A stretch of DNA of 64,000 nucleotides, taken from contig CM066732.1 in NCBI GenBank assembly GCA_033961575.1, positions 69,168,687-69,232,686 on the forward strand, written 5' to 3'. Each line of letters opens with the position of its first letter. Position 1 is the first letter of the stretch. The notes under the pieces are model-generated. The model ran no database searches, had not been told where the DNA came from, and saw only the letters and a program-made list of their open reading frames with translations. The translations under genes and the position numbers were made by a program. Source of the stretch: Aselliscus stoliczkanus (lineage: Eukaryota; Chordata; Mammalia; Chiroptera; Hipposideridae). Shown piece after piece: positions 35,385 to 46,479 of the stretch.

Positions 35385-35880
35385 TAGGTTGGTGGTGTGG
35401 TCAATTATAAAATATAAACACAAATTTTTCTTCTCCTTTCACTCATATCCTTTTGTAATATCCTTCCAAATTGATCTGGGCTAGCTTTGTGACTTGTTTT
35501 AGCCAATGGGACAAAAGCAAACACAACACAAAACAAACTTGTAAAGTACTTCACCTTTGGAGTTGTTCTCTTACTGCTTTGGGAATCTACTTGCCACATA
35601 AAGAATCCCAGCCTAACCTGACTTTAGGACGATGAGAGATACATGGACATTAACAAATTAATCTCATCATTCCTGTTGATACTGGGCTAACCATTAGATA
35701 GATGAGTGAGGCCATTGAGACCATCCAGTTCCAGGTGAGCCAATTGCAGAGAACTGGTCCAGAGTGATAGAATTACCGGTCTAAACAACAGGATTGTGAG
35801 AAATAACACATGTTTGTGTGTTAACCCTCAAGCCGGTACAGGTTTTGTTGCATACGCTATTTAACTGACAAGCAAGATAG
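35385..35880 (+). mobile_element. MLT1-type MaLR LTR
   Basis: Typical MLT1 progression: 'gatctgggctagctttgtgac', 'agccaatgggacaaaag', 'gatgagagatacatgg', 'gagtgaggccattgagacca', 'attgtgagaaataa'-like end near 35790. Sits about 85 bp behind another MLT1 LTR in the same orientation; they are different subfamilies, so not a pair from one provirus. Confidence 0.65.
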
Positions 35881-36579
35881 TTTTTCAACTACGAAAGGAA
35901 CCATTTAGAATGGAAACTCTTGACTAAAGTCTGTCCTTCTATTTACATAGAATGGAAATTATCAGACTGAGAATGAGCTATCCCTAATGCATTAAAATGT
36001 CATCTGGGAAAATGGAGGCTGTTCTTCCAACAAGGTGGGAGCTCTCCTGTCCTACAGTTATCCGGGCAGCCATAGGCCTCATGGGAGTAGCCTAACCAAC
36101 TTGTACACTTTAAAGATAAGTACAGTAAGTATACTAAAAAGAAACATTTCACCTGATGATAGTATATTTCACTTTGTGTAGCTTCTCTTAGTGATATTGA
36201 ATTTTTCTGCATATGCTTTGCTAATAAACTATGTAATGGTAAAATTATGCTGTGAATAAAATTTCATTGTTCAATCAATTTTGAATATGGTTAGGATTTT
36301 TTATGTCCATACCAGCACACTAATTAATTTTTCTTCTAATGGTAGAATACCAAAAACATATGATTGTTACTTGCAACTGCAACTTTAAAATAATTTGTGT
36401 ATTTAAATTTTCAAAGTGAAGAGTCAAAATATTTGTGACAAAGGGTGATAAGATATAATGAATGTATAGACACATGGGAAAAAACTTACTTTTAAGGTTT
36501 CAATGACAGCATTGTGTGTTGTTTACCCTTTCAATAGACCATGTTGCTCTGACCAAATAGTCTCAATTTTATAAATGAT
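35881..36579. other. unique DNA
   Basis: Nothing recognised. Confidence 0.4.
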
Positions 36580-37180
36580 TACAATGAGACCAAGAATAAC
36601 AACAGATAAAATTTGGGGTTTTGATATAATAACTTTGATAGAGTAGGTAGAAAAACAGAAATGAACAGGGGAAGGAGGGAACTAATTAGCCCCTGATGGC
36701 TGCTCTCACTTGGGGCACAAACACCGTGTATGCTCAGCAGGATACCGAGAAAACCTACTGTCATTACAAGAAGAAAAAGTGCCAGAGAGGGAGGAAAACT
36801 ATCCTGCTTATCATAATATATAATACATCCTGCTTCTCAGGACCATTTTAATGAGCTTCTCAAATAAATCATTGACAAGTTCATGCTTACACCCTGAGAA
36901 ACAACTTTGGGAACCAGAAGGAAGGATGAGACACCTCAGCAGAGAGAGAGGAAGATAACAGAGAGGCGGAGACAGTTCCAACCACAGAGACAAAAACCCC
37001 CACATGATGTAAGCAGAGGCTGTCTCTCTCTCTCTTGGGTCAGCCTACTTCATGTCTCAGTGTACTTGCTTTTACTAATAAACTTCTTTCTGTCCTTTTC
37101 TGCAGAAACTCTGTCTCTTGACTGAATTCATTTCTTCAAGAAGACATGAACCAAAGTACAAAACGTCATTCCCGGTAACA
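36580..37180 (+). mobile_element. solo ERV LTR (ERV1-like)
   Basis: LTR-like layout on the plus strand: pyrimidine-rich 'tctctctctcttgggtcagc', a polyadenylation signal AATAAA at 37077-37082, then a U5-like end 'cattcccggtaaca' at 37167-37180, closing with CA. The 5' boundary is uncertain (several TG candidates near 36580-36640) and I found no matching TSD. Confidence 0.55.
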
Positions 37181-38009
37181 ATCTCATAATCTTGAAAAAT
37201 TTTATTCTAGTATATTTTGGTAAAATTACTCAGGTAAGCACTATAGATTTTAACTACATTAACTGTATACCCCAGGACTATGTTTTGCTTATAAAACCTA
37301 GAGAAAGAGCCATTTATGCTTCCTGGCTATTTATAATTGATAGTAGGGTTTTCGTTATTACTATATAGCACTATATACTGGGATAGCAATCCTCTTTTAC
37401 CAAACAGGTACACCAGCTCCCTTTCACAATGCTTAGCATATTTTATACCTTATCTTTAATATTCTGAACTCAAACACTTGATTAAAGTACCTGAGGTTAT
37501 CAAATTCAGTCTTACTTTCAAACGAAACATACAAATAAACTACAAAAGCAAAAAAAGCAGACCTGAGTTAGAAGGACTATTTCAGCTAACTTAAGTGCAA
37601 CTAAAACATGCCTGGACATTTTGTTTCTCACTGGGTGAAATTTGGAAAGGATTGTGGTCTTATGTACAAAACTAAAATTAAGGCAGTATTACTCTGTACA
37701 TTTTCTTTTAGCAATAATAAATAACTATTTGAAGATCCATTGCATTGGATGGCATTATTAATAATTTTGTGGATCTTCACTGAATATGAAGCATCTGGAA
37801 TACCTCCATATCCATAAGCAAATAGTCAAACAAGCACAGAATGGTTTGAGTGTATCATGTAAATATTTCTTCGATCTCCTTACTTGTGTTCTTTCTCCCT
37901 GCTCTTACCCATCTTTTTCTGGAGTCTTGAAGTAAACCTCAGGGTTCAATGGACACTCAGGGTTAAATCGTCCATTACTATTATCGATTTTTATTCCATT
38001 TTTGATTAC
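37181..38009. other. unique DNA
   Basis: Nothing recognised. Confidence 0.4.
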
Positions 38010-38145
38010 CTTTCTGATGATGAGTCTTCCTTGCTTGAAGCCTTTTAGGGGTTTCTCATTACTCCCAGAATAAAATCTATCCTGTTACAATGCATCTTGA
38101 TCTATTTCCTTCTCAGTCTCTACCTTTATCTCCCACTGCTCTCTT
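38010..38145 (+). mobile_element. L2 LINE 3' fragment
   Basis: 'cttttaggggtttctcatta', 'agaataaaatctatcct' and 'ctacctttatctcccactgc' follow the L2 3' region order. Diverged. Confidence 0.5.
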
Positions 38146-39519
38146 AATAAAAGTGTCCTCTACACACATACTTCCATTATACATACTTTTTTGAGAATTG
38201 TATTTTATGAACTAATTACAGTTTTCAATAAGATTTATAATAATTGAGCCCTTCTTTCTGTTCTAGCTGGTGGGAATTATGTATCAGGACTTTCCCATTA
38301 ATGCTTGAACTCTTTTAAATGTTCCTTTGTCAAATGTTTCTTTGTCATAGTACAGCTTCATCTGTCTTTTCAAAATATTTTATTATAGATACATGAATTA
38401 TCTTTTTAAGTCATAAATGTTCTGACTGTTAGAGTCTTGTGTAACTAAAAATGTGTTTATGACTGTCAAAAGATCAAGCAAATTAGTTAGGTTATTGAAT
38501 GAAATATTTTAGGTATTTTTAGCTATTTTTGTTCTTAAAAGTTTCTCAGAATTTATTTAAGGACAGCATGTTTTGAGGTGCTCTCTAAAAATGTCTTTAA
38601 AAAATTCTGGAGGCACATATGGTTTTCTTTATCCTGTAATTGGAAGAAAATTGCCTCATTGCATGTAAATGTAAGAATGTTTTAATAATTTAATCTCATC
38701 TATACACCATTTCTGTCTAATCCAGTCTTATTTCAATTGCACACTCAAGTATTCTGTTTCAATGGTTCAGCTTTTACTTTCTTCAAAGAGCCAATAATAC
38801 TTTGAACATGTGCTCAAATATTTTATGTCAAATCAGTCAACTCTTTGTCATTTGTTAAGGTCTTTATCTTCCAACATACTCAAGTTTTGACATTCAATAG
38901 ACCTGCCTCTGTTCTCCATATGAGGTTGTAAACACTGAAGTTAAATCTTTTGTTTTTCTTGCCATTCTTCTTATTTGGCTCTTCTCCCTGTAAATTGGCT
39001 GCACTTTCCCCCTATAAATTATATCATCTTAAATCATGCTGAAGATTTCAAATACCCTTACAGCTTCTCCTATAAATCATCTTTAGAAATCTGTTCTTCC
39101 TCCTGGTTTTTAGGATGATTTTTTTATGTACTCTGTTTGTTTGCTTTGTTCTTATTTTGTATATTTTTATTAAACCTCTGGGAAATCTATTGAGTCCAAT
39201 TCTTTATAACTGGAGAGAGTAGGTTGTCTTAAGTCCCATTTGCTCTCTATTTGGGCATTGGTTAAGTACAACCTCCATTTTTCAGCTAAATTGTACATTA
39301 AAGGGATTTTTTTCTTAATTTTTCTTTTTTGTCATCTACATTTCTAGACGACTGAAATTGATTTATCTCCTTTCTCTACTGCCTCGCTCATTAAATACTT
39401 TAAACTGATAGAATAAATTTTTAAAATTCCTATAATGCATTGCTACTTTTCAGTATATTCTTAGTGTCATCTAAGATCTAAGGCTTTTATACATAATAAT
39501 TCATTTCTTTATGTTTAGT
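38146..39519. other. unique AT-rich DNA
   Basis: Nothing recognised. Confidence 0.4.
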
Positions 39520-39925
39520 TTTTTTTTTAAAGAATTTATTGGGGAATTGGGGGAGTGGAACAGACAAGTTGCTGTCCTTTTGTTCTTCAGTCTAGTCATG
39601 GAGGTCGTTGCTTCACTGGCCCATGTTGGTATCATCATTGCACTCTTCCTGGGTGAGGCAGTCACATGACGGCAATTTGAAGGCCACTCATGGTGGCTCA
39701 GGGCAGCTCATGAAAGCTCATGCCAGCTGCTGGCCAGCCTCACTGCAGCTTATGCCATCGCAGGTGACTCACAGCAGCCCAGCTCCAGGTTGAGCTGTTG
39801 TTCACTATCTTATCTGTACAGGGAACAGCGTCACTGGCCCTCATGTGGGATCTGAACCGGGGCCCTGCTGCTCAGAGCTTGAATCCCAAGCCAACTCCTA
39901 ACCAATGCGCAACTTGGCCCGCCCT
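39520..39925 (-). mobile_element. long VES-like tRNA SINE (family 3)
   Basis: Second copy of the element at 17703-18176, about 70 bp shorter in the body. Shares the tail ('ccaataaattctt' before the A-run), 'acaagttgctgtcctttt' and the 'ccagctccaggttgagctgt' block, and ends in a tRNA-like head ('acttggcccgccc'). Confidence 0.8.
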
Positions 39926-40267
39926 GCACATTCACTTTAAAATGTAAATTCACTTTAAAATGTAAGTTCTTTTACTTTTTGTTTTAGTAATTTTAAAATT
40001 TTCTTTGCTGTCATCTAGAGATCTTTCATTTTAGCACTAAAATGTATTTTTATTTTTTAAATTAGCTATGAATTGTGATAGGATAATACAATTTGCTCAA
40101 AATCAGTTGAGTGATGCTTTCTGTCTGACTTGTTTATGTACTCACTTCATACACTTTAATATATTTCTTTATTTCTAATTATTCATATAAAATTCAATAA
40201 ATCACCCAAAATAATGAGATTTAAATTATCATGATGCAGAAAATGCCACAAAAATATCAGCCAATAG
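39926..40267. other. unique DNA with small tandem duplication
   Basis: 'attcactttaaaatgtaa' is repeated back to back at about 39928-39965. The last six bases (40262-40267, caatag) are the left TSD of the next LTR. Confidence 0.6.
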
Positions 40268-41420
40268 TGCGGGGGTCCAGCCTCCACGAAGTCCAGGGAT
40301 TCCCTTGGGTGGGACGGAGTCGGCGAGGAAAAAAAGAAGAAAAGAGCGGAGACACCGGAAAGTGTTTCTCAGCAGTGTCACACTTTTAATGTAATAACAT
40401 GTCCGTTTTATAGGGACTCTTGTACATGAGTTTGGTGGTTTCTAGTTTCCAGGATTTTCACAGTCTTTTCTCCCCTGCAATTGCTCTCTCCAGGGTGTAC
40501 TGTGACTTACTCTTCTGTTAAAAGATTACCTTGTCTTTATTATAATAATTACCATGAAACCCAGACTTAGTTTCTGTATATCACCTAAAGAATGTTTATC
40601 ATGACTATCTTATGTTATGGATTGACATATTTTTACATATTGCCTAAAGAATGTTTACTATAGCTATCTTGACTATCTAGAAATTATCCTAAATCCTAGC
40701 AGCTAAACACAATCATGAAATTCACAGGTGTACTTGAGCTATACTAAAAGACTAGGAGTTGCTATGTTTAGGGTAAAAGCATCTAAAATCTATTCGTATG
40801 TAAATACAATACCTAGCAATCAAAAGGGTCTCACACCTCTCTTATCCTAGAGAGGGCTGCATCTGTTTCTCAGTCAAAGCTTCAGTGTCTGTTGCTGCAA
40901 CAAGGCACTAGGCAAAGGAATTCACACAACGCTGTTAACATACCCCATGGTCAGCGGCTGCCTTTGAGCTGCCTTTTACCAGAACTCTCATGGCCTGAAG
41001 ATTTTTAATCTTCAAGGAGACTATTCACAGCAGGGCCCTTAGGCAAATGCATCAGCTTCTCACAGGCAGGTTATTTTTTTGGCCTGAGTTTGTCAAAGGT
41101 CTGTGCCTCAGTTTCCAAGGGGCTTGAGTCCCCATTATCTCAGTTCAGGGGTCCCCTCGGGCTGTAGCCTGTTTTAGGGAGTTTCCTTTTCTTTGGGAAA
41201 TCTTGCCCCGTCATTGGCTTCACAGCCAGCTATCATCAGGGTACCACAGGAACTTGTCACAAATGCAGTGAGTATATTGTCTCCTATAGGAGGAAATGCA
41301 CATGGGTTCATAGAGGCAGGAGCTATTACATGACCAACCGTAAGGCAGCATCCCTAATATCCAGTGCTGAGAAGGGCAATGTGGCCTTGTCAGATGCTGA
41401 GAGGCTGTCAGCTTCCCACA
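40268..41420 (-). mobile_element. solo LTR, ERV2 (betaretrovirus-like) type
   Basis: Complete LTR on the minus strand: starts TG and ends CA in sense (plus-strand limits 'tgcggggg' and 'cttcccaca'). It is flanked by a 6-bp direct repeat with one change, caatag (40262-40267) and caataa (41421-41426). In sense order it carries a TATAAAA box (plus-strand about 40407-40413) and, only some 20 bases further, an ATTAAA polyadenylation signal (plus-strand about 40385-40390). A 6-bp TSD, and a polyadenylation signal so close to the TATA box that R must be very short, are both usual for ERV2/betaretroviral LTRs. No internal region remains. A second copy is at 44670-45972 in opposite orientation. Not a gene; no coding frame. 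Confidence 0.85.
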
Positions 41421-41426
41421 CAATAA

Positions 41427-42229
41427 CATGGTTTGCTTTTTCCTTAACATTATGTGTTTATTTTGTAAAATTTCCACTTATGAAACTTTAATTTTCTACT
41501 TCGGTTTTTTCATCTATGAAATATAAACATTAAGTCAACTCAGTGTATCTCTGCATAATTTACAAAGTAATCACCTTTTAGTCTTGTTATGAAAGTAAAT
41601 GACCAGGATTCAAATTAAATATACTTCATTAGAACTGAGCTGAAATCTGTATTTTTATTATTAAGTACCTAAGATTATTCTGAAGCACATGGTCCAAGCA
41701 CTAAATTTTGAAGAACAATAGACCAAATAATCTTCAATTTCCTTTCTTCTCTGAATGCATATGATTCTGATTTCTGGTTTATACTTTCGAAAACAAAGGA
41801 ACATTGTGTTGTAAGATTTTTAAAAAATGTTGCATTTCCCCACCACAGTGATTCCCACAAGCCCATTTTAAACAGAAAAGACTAGAGCTCATTCCCTATT
41901 TCTGTCCAGTCTCATGGTTATCTCTTTGATGTGGTTGGGGTAGAGAGCATAATTGTCTCTTTAGATTAAGGTTCTCATGTGGAGAACTGTATTTAACCTG
42001 TCATATTCAGGCAATGACACCTAAGCTGCCTCATTTATACCTGGACCTAATTTAAAAGATGAGATCCTGGAACTTGAGTGTATGCGGAATGCTATAAAAG
42101 ATACAATTTTAGTGGTAAATTGAGGAGAAGAGAATATATTTTGAACAAGGAAGGGATATAAATTTATGGACAGAAGGCAGACAATCGTGATTTTGTCAGC
42201 ATTTTTTTTTTGACATTCCTTTCTCAAAA
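41427..42229. other. unique DNA
   Basis: Nothing recognised. Confidence 0.4.
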
Positions 42230-42725
42230 ATTGGAGTCTAATTTCTCACTTCTGAAATATGGGTGAGCATAGTGATTCACTTTTAACAAAGAGAATGTAA
42301 TGGAAGTGATGCTGTTAGACATTTGCAAGCTGGTTTCTCTTAGGTTTCTCTCCATTGCGATTCATGCTTTTGGAGCTCTGAATGTCTGTGGAGGATGTGT
42401 GACTACCCTGAAGCTGCCATGTTGGAGAGATGACATAGAGAGAACAAATAGAGATAGAGATGCCCGAGAAGTGTGATCTGTTCCAGCTTCCAGCTGTTCG
42501 TCTACCCAGCGCAATCACCAGACACTTGACTGAAGAAGCCTTTGAGACCATCCTCTATCCCTAACCACTCTATCACTGCAACTTCATGAAAACTCCCAGC
42601 CAGAACTGTGAGCCAAGCTGCTGCTGAATTCATGACCCAGAAGGACAATAAAAGATAAATAGTTATTGTTTTCAACCACTGAGTTCTGAATGATTTGCTA
42701 TTTAGCAATAGAAAGCTAATACCAT
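42230..42725 (+). mobile_element. MaLR (MLT1-like) LTR
   Basis: 3' end of MLT1 style: 'agaactgtgagccaagctgc', AATAAA at 42647-42652, 'ttcaaccactgagttctga', 'agcaatagaaagctaatac'. The rest is diverged. Confidence 0.6.
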
Positions 42726-43713
42726 AATTCAAAAGAGAAATAATAGGCTGTTACACAAATATTGTTGGAACGATTAAATATTCAAGTGAAAAAATATTAA
42801 AACAACACAACTGAATTTTATTTTATTTTTTTGGTTATCTTAAAATTATTACTCGAAGTCTGCAAATTTTCTTAAGTGAACTAGTTTCCTGTTTCAAAAT
42901 AATGGTCACTTAGATATATATTTACTGCACATTATGTATATTGCACCCAATTGACACTGTGAGAAAATTTTATTTGCCCATTGTAAATGATAAATGTGGA
43001 GTTGGGATTCATAGTCAGGCAGAACTCTTGCTTGCAAACGTTAGTGTATCCTAAACATTAGTTTTGCAGATACATCTAAAATCCAATCTTTATAATTTTG
43101 TTACATATTTTAAAGTAAATATTATTTTTAAATATGATACAATTTTAAACAAGATAAAATATTTAAATATTTGGCGTTTCCATTAAAATAAAAATTACAG
43201 CTCAAAAGTGTGCAGGGAGACTCAAATTTGAAATAGCATATTGAAAATGAAGTTTACTTAACACAACCAAATGACCTGAAGTTGGGTTTGGTGATAATAA
43301 AGAAACATATTACCACTGTATACTTTCCAACTTGTAATAATTTTCTTGATAATTCATGAAACAATGAATGATGTGTCTTAATCTCTGATATAATGGAGAA
43401 AAGTGTAATGTAATCCTATTCTTATCTAATCCTATTTTGTTCCCAAGGTAGTCTGATTAATTATCTCAACAGCAGAGACTATACAAATGAGTTAAATATA
43501 ATATGAATTTAAGTGAAAAAATATAGTATTCACTGTTCAACTGCCTATCGGTAGCGAATAAATCTAAAGAATAAAGGGTTTTAGAAAACAAATATCATTT
43601 CAATACGTCAATTTGGTAGAAGATGATATGTTAATTATGAGTCTTTAAACATGTCTCTTAAATCCATTTAATGTTTGTAAATATCATGTGCATAAACTTA
43701 TGCATCTTGAAGA
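42726..43713. other. unique AT-rich DNA
   Basis: Nothing recognised. Confidence 0.4.
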
Positions 43714-43727
43714 ATGCTTACTTTTTA
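43714..43727 (+). repeat. left target-site duplication of the 43.7-49.3 kb L1
   Basis: atgcttacttttta, identical to 49296-49309. Confidence 0.85.
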
Positions 43728-44590
43728 TTTTTTTAAGAATTTTATTAAAAGAGAAATAACATACAATATTATATAAGTTTCAGGTTTACGCCATAGTTAT
43801 TCAACATTTATATACTCAATGAATTGATCACTGTGATAAATCCAGCAGTCTGACATAGTATCACACTATCAAAATATTATTGACTATATTTCATATGATA
43901 TACATTACATTTCCATAACTTACTTAGACCTCTTATTCCCCTTCACATTTTTCCACCCCTTTTAAAAATTTTCAATTACAATTGACATTTAACATTATTT
44001 TATATTACTTTCAGGTGTACAGCATAGAGGTTAGACATTTATATAACTAAAGGAGTGATTCCCCTGACTACTCTAGTACTCACATGGCACTAGTTATTAC
44101 CATATTTTTGACTATATTTCCTATGCTTTATTTCACATCCTGATGACTACTTTGTAACTACTAAGTTGTACCTCTTATTCCCTTCACCTTTTTCACACTG
44201 CCCCCAATTCCCCTCCCATCTGTCACCTCAGTAAATCTAGTATCCATCTGACACCATGCATATTTATTATAATATAATATTATTGACTTTATTCCCCAAG
44301 CTATACCCTACATTCCCATGATTACTCTGTAACAACCAATTTGTACTTCTTAATCCCTCCCTCTCTTTACTCACTCCCAAAATACCCTACCCATCTGGAA
44401 ACAATCAAAATGTTCTCTATATCTATGATACTGCCTCTGTCTTCTTTGTTTATTTTGTTCTTTAGATTCCACATATATGCAAAATCACACTTCATCTATC
44501 TTTCTCTGTCTGACACATTCCACTCAACACAACACCCTCCAGATCCATCCCTGCCACCATAGATGGCAAGAACTCATTCCTTTCCATCAC
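43728..44590 (-). repeat. L1 3' UTR with three tandem modules
   Basis: Read on the minus strand, a unit running from an 'aagaagtacaa'-type block through 'aatatagtcaataatat' to 'cctgaaa.taatat' occurs three times (about 44580-44270, 44270-43965, 43965-43740). Two-module versions are at 25133-25608 and 56331-56909. Confidence 0.7.
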
Positions 44591-44591
44591 T

Positions 44592-44593
<2 letters not shown>

Positions 44594-44671
<78 letters not shown>

Positions 44672-44690
44672 CGACAGCCCCCCCCCCCCC
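44594..44690 (+). repeat. (AT)n-(GA)n-(C)n compound tract
   Basis: AT units 44594-44636, GA units 44636-44668, then about 14 C at 44677-44690. It replaces the first bases of the following LTR. Confidence 0.9.
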
Positions 44691-45726
44691 CAGTGTCTGA
44701 CAAGGCCACATTGCCCTGCTCAGCACTGGATATTAGGGGTGCTGCCTTATGGTTGGTCAAGTAATGTCTCCTGCCTCTATGAACCCATGTGCTTTTCCTC
44801 CTATAGGAGACAATATATTCACTGCATTTGTGGCAAGTTCCTGTGATACCCCAATGAGCTAACTACGCAGCCAAAGATGGGTAAGATCTCCTAAAAGAGG
44901 GGAGACAACCCAAGCCAAGCGGTAGTTCCATGGGGGACCCCTGAACTGAGATATTGGGGACTCAAGCCCCTTGGAAACTGAGGCACAGACCTCTGACAAA
45001 CTCAGGCCAGAAAACTCAGGCCTGTGAGAAGCTGATGCACTTGCCTAAGGGCCCTTCTGTGAATAGTCTCCTAGAAGATTAAAAGTCTACAGGCCATGAG
45101 AGTTCCAGGTAAGAGGCAGCTCAAAGACATCCGCTGACCATGGGTTTGTTAATTAGCCTTGTGTGAATTCCTTTGCCTAGTGCCTTGTTGCAGCAACAGA
45201 CACTGAAGCTTTGACTGAGAAACAGATGCAGCCCTCTGTAGGATAAGCGGTGTGAGGCCCTTTTGGTTGCTAGGTATTGTATTTACATACGAATAGATTT
45301 TAGATGCTTTTACCCTAAACACAGCCACTCCTAGTCTTTTAGTATAGCTCAAGTATACTGTGAGTTTTATGATTGTGTTTAACTGCTAGGATTTAGGATG
45401 ATTTCTAGATAGTCAAGATAGCTTTAGTAAACATTCTTTAGGCAATATATGTCAATCCTTAACATAAGATAGTCATGATAAACATTCTTTAGGTGACATA
45501 CAGAAACTGAGTCTGGGTTTCATGGCAATTATCATAATAAAGACAAGGTAATCCTTTAACGGAAGAGTAAGTCACAGTACACCCTGGAGAGAGCAATTGC
45601 AGAGGAGAAAAGACTGAAAAACTTGGGAACTACAAACCACCAAACCCATGTACATGAGTCCCTATAAAATGGACATGTTATTGCATTAAAGGGTGACACT
45701 CCTGAGAAACTCTTTCCGGTGTCTCT

Positions 45727-45800
<74 letters not shown>

Positions 45801-45855
45801 TTCCTTCCTTCCTTCCTTCCTTCCTTCCTTCCTTCCTTCCTTCCTTCCTTCCTTC

Positions 45856-45909
<54 letters not shown>

Positions 45910-45972
45910 CTCTTTCTTTCCTCACTGACTCCATCCCACCCGAGGGAACCCCTGGACTCCGCAGAGGCTGGA
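44670..45972 (+). mobile_element. second ERV2-type solo LTR, sense orientation
   Basis: Same LTR as 40268-41420 but on the plus strand, alignable over almost its full length ('tctgacaaggccacattgcc' near 44695 through 'gcagaggctgga' at 45961-45972). TATAAAA at 45663-45669 and ATTAAA at 45685-45690. The first dozen bases are replaced by GA and C runs and the last few bases by a TA run, so TG/CA ends and a TSD cannot be read; insertion into an existing (TA)n inside the L1 3' region is likely. R/U5 has gained a microsatellite of about 190 bp (45726-45918). Confidence 0.85.
45726..45918 (+). repeat. (TTTC)n-(TTCC)n-(TTTC)n microsatellite inside the LTR
   Basis: Three blocks of tetranucleotides just after the polyadenylation signal. 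In the sister LTR the same place holds only a short T/C-rich stretch (plus-strand about 40329-40345). Ser/Phe/Leu and Lys/Glu/Arg repeat frames are translations of the array. Confidence 0.95.
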
Positions 45973-46284
45973 TATATATATATATATATAGCTATAGCTA
46001 TATCTCACCTCCTCTTCATCCATTCATTCATTAACTGGCACCCAGGCTGCCTCCACACCCTGGCCTTTGTAAAAAAAAATGCTGCAATGAATATATGGAT
46101 GTACATGTCCCCTCGATGTAGCATTTTGAGTTTCCTCGGATAAATACCTAGAAGTGGGATTATTGGGTCCTATCTTGTTACAGCCTTTGCTTTAAAGTTT
46201 ATTTTATCTGGTGTAAGTATTGCTACCCCAGCTTTTTTTTTTTTTTTCCAATTTCATAAAATAACTTGTTTTTATTCCTTTACT

Positions 46285-46473
46285 TTAAGTGTGTGTGTGT
46301 GTGTGTGTGTGTGTGTCTTTCAATCTGAAGTGAATCTCTTGTAGGGAGTATATGTAAGGGTTTTGTTTTCTTATTAATTTAGCCACCATATGTCTTTTGA
46401 TTGGAGCATTTAATTCATTTACATTTAAAGTAATTGCTGATAGATATTTAGTTATTAACATTTTATTATTCAT
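46285..46473 (-). pseudogene. L1 ORF2 endonuclease N-terminus remnant
   Basis: Sixty residues containing the L1 ORF2 start pattern: 'ITLNVNELNAPIKRH', then 'YSLQEIHFRLKDT'. These correspond to the first part of the endonuclease domain (Asn and Glu of the active site in 'NVN' and 'QE'). The frame then runs into a (GT)n array at 46290-46316 and stops. The rest of ORF2 is deleted. Confidence 0.85.
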
Positions 46474-46479
46474 ACTTTT

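Noticed and set aside
40268..45972. A provirus bounded by the two ERV2-type LTRs.
   Set aside because: The LTRs point in opposite directions, the first has its own TSD, and the sequence between them is host DNA, a MaLR LTR and L1.
45686..46034. Frames rich in Ser/Phe/Leu and in Lys/Glu/Arg.
   Set aside because: Translations of the TTTC/TTCC microsatellite; same for the frames at 1069-1369 and 30362-30664.
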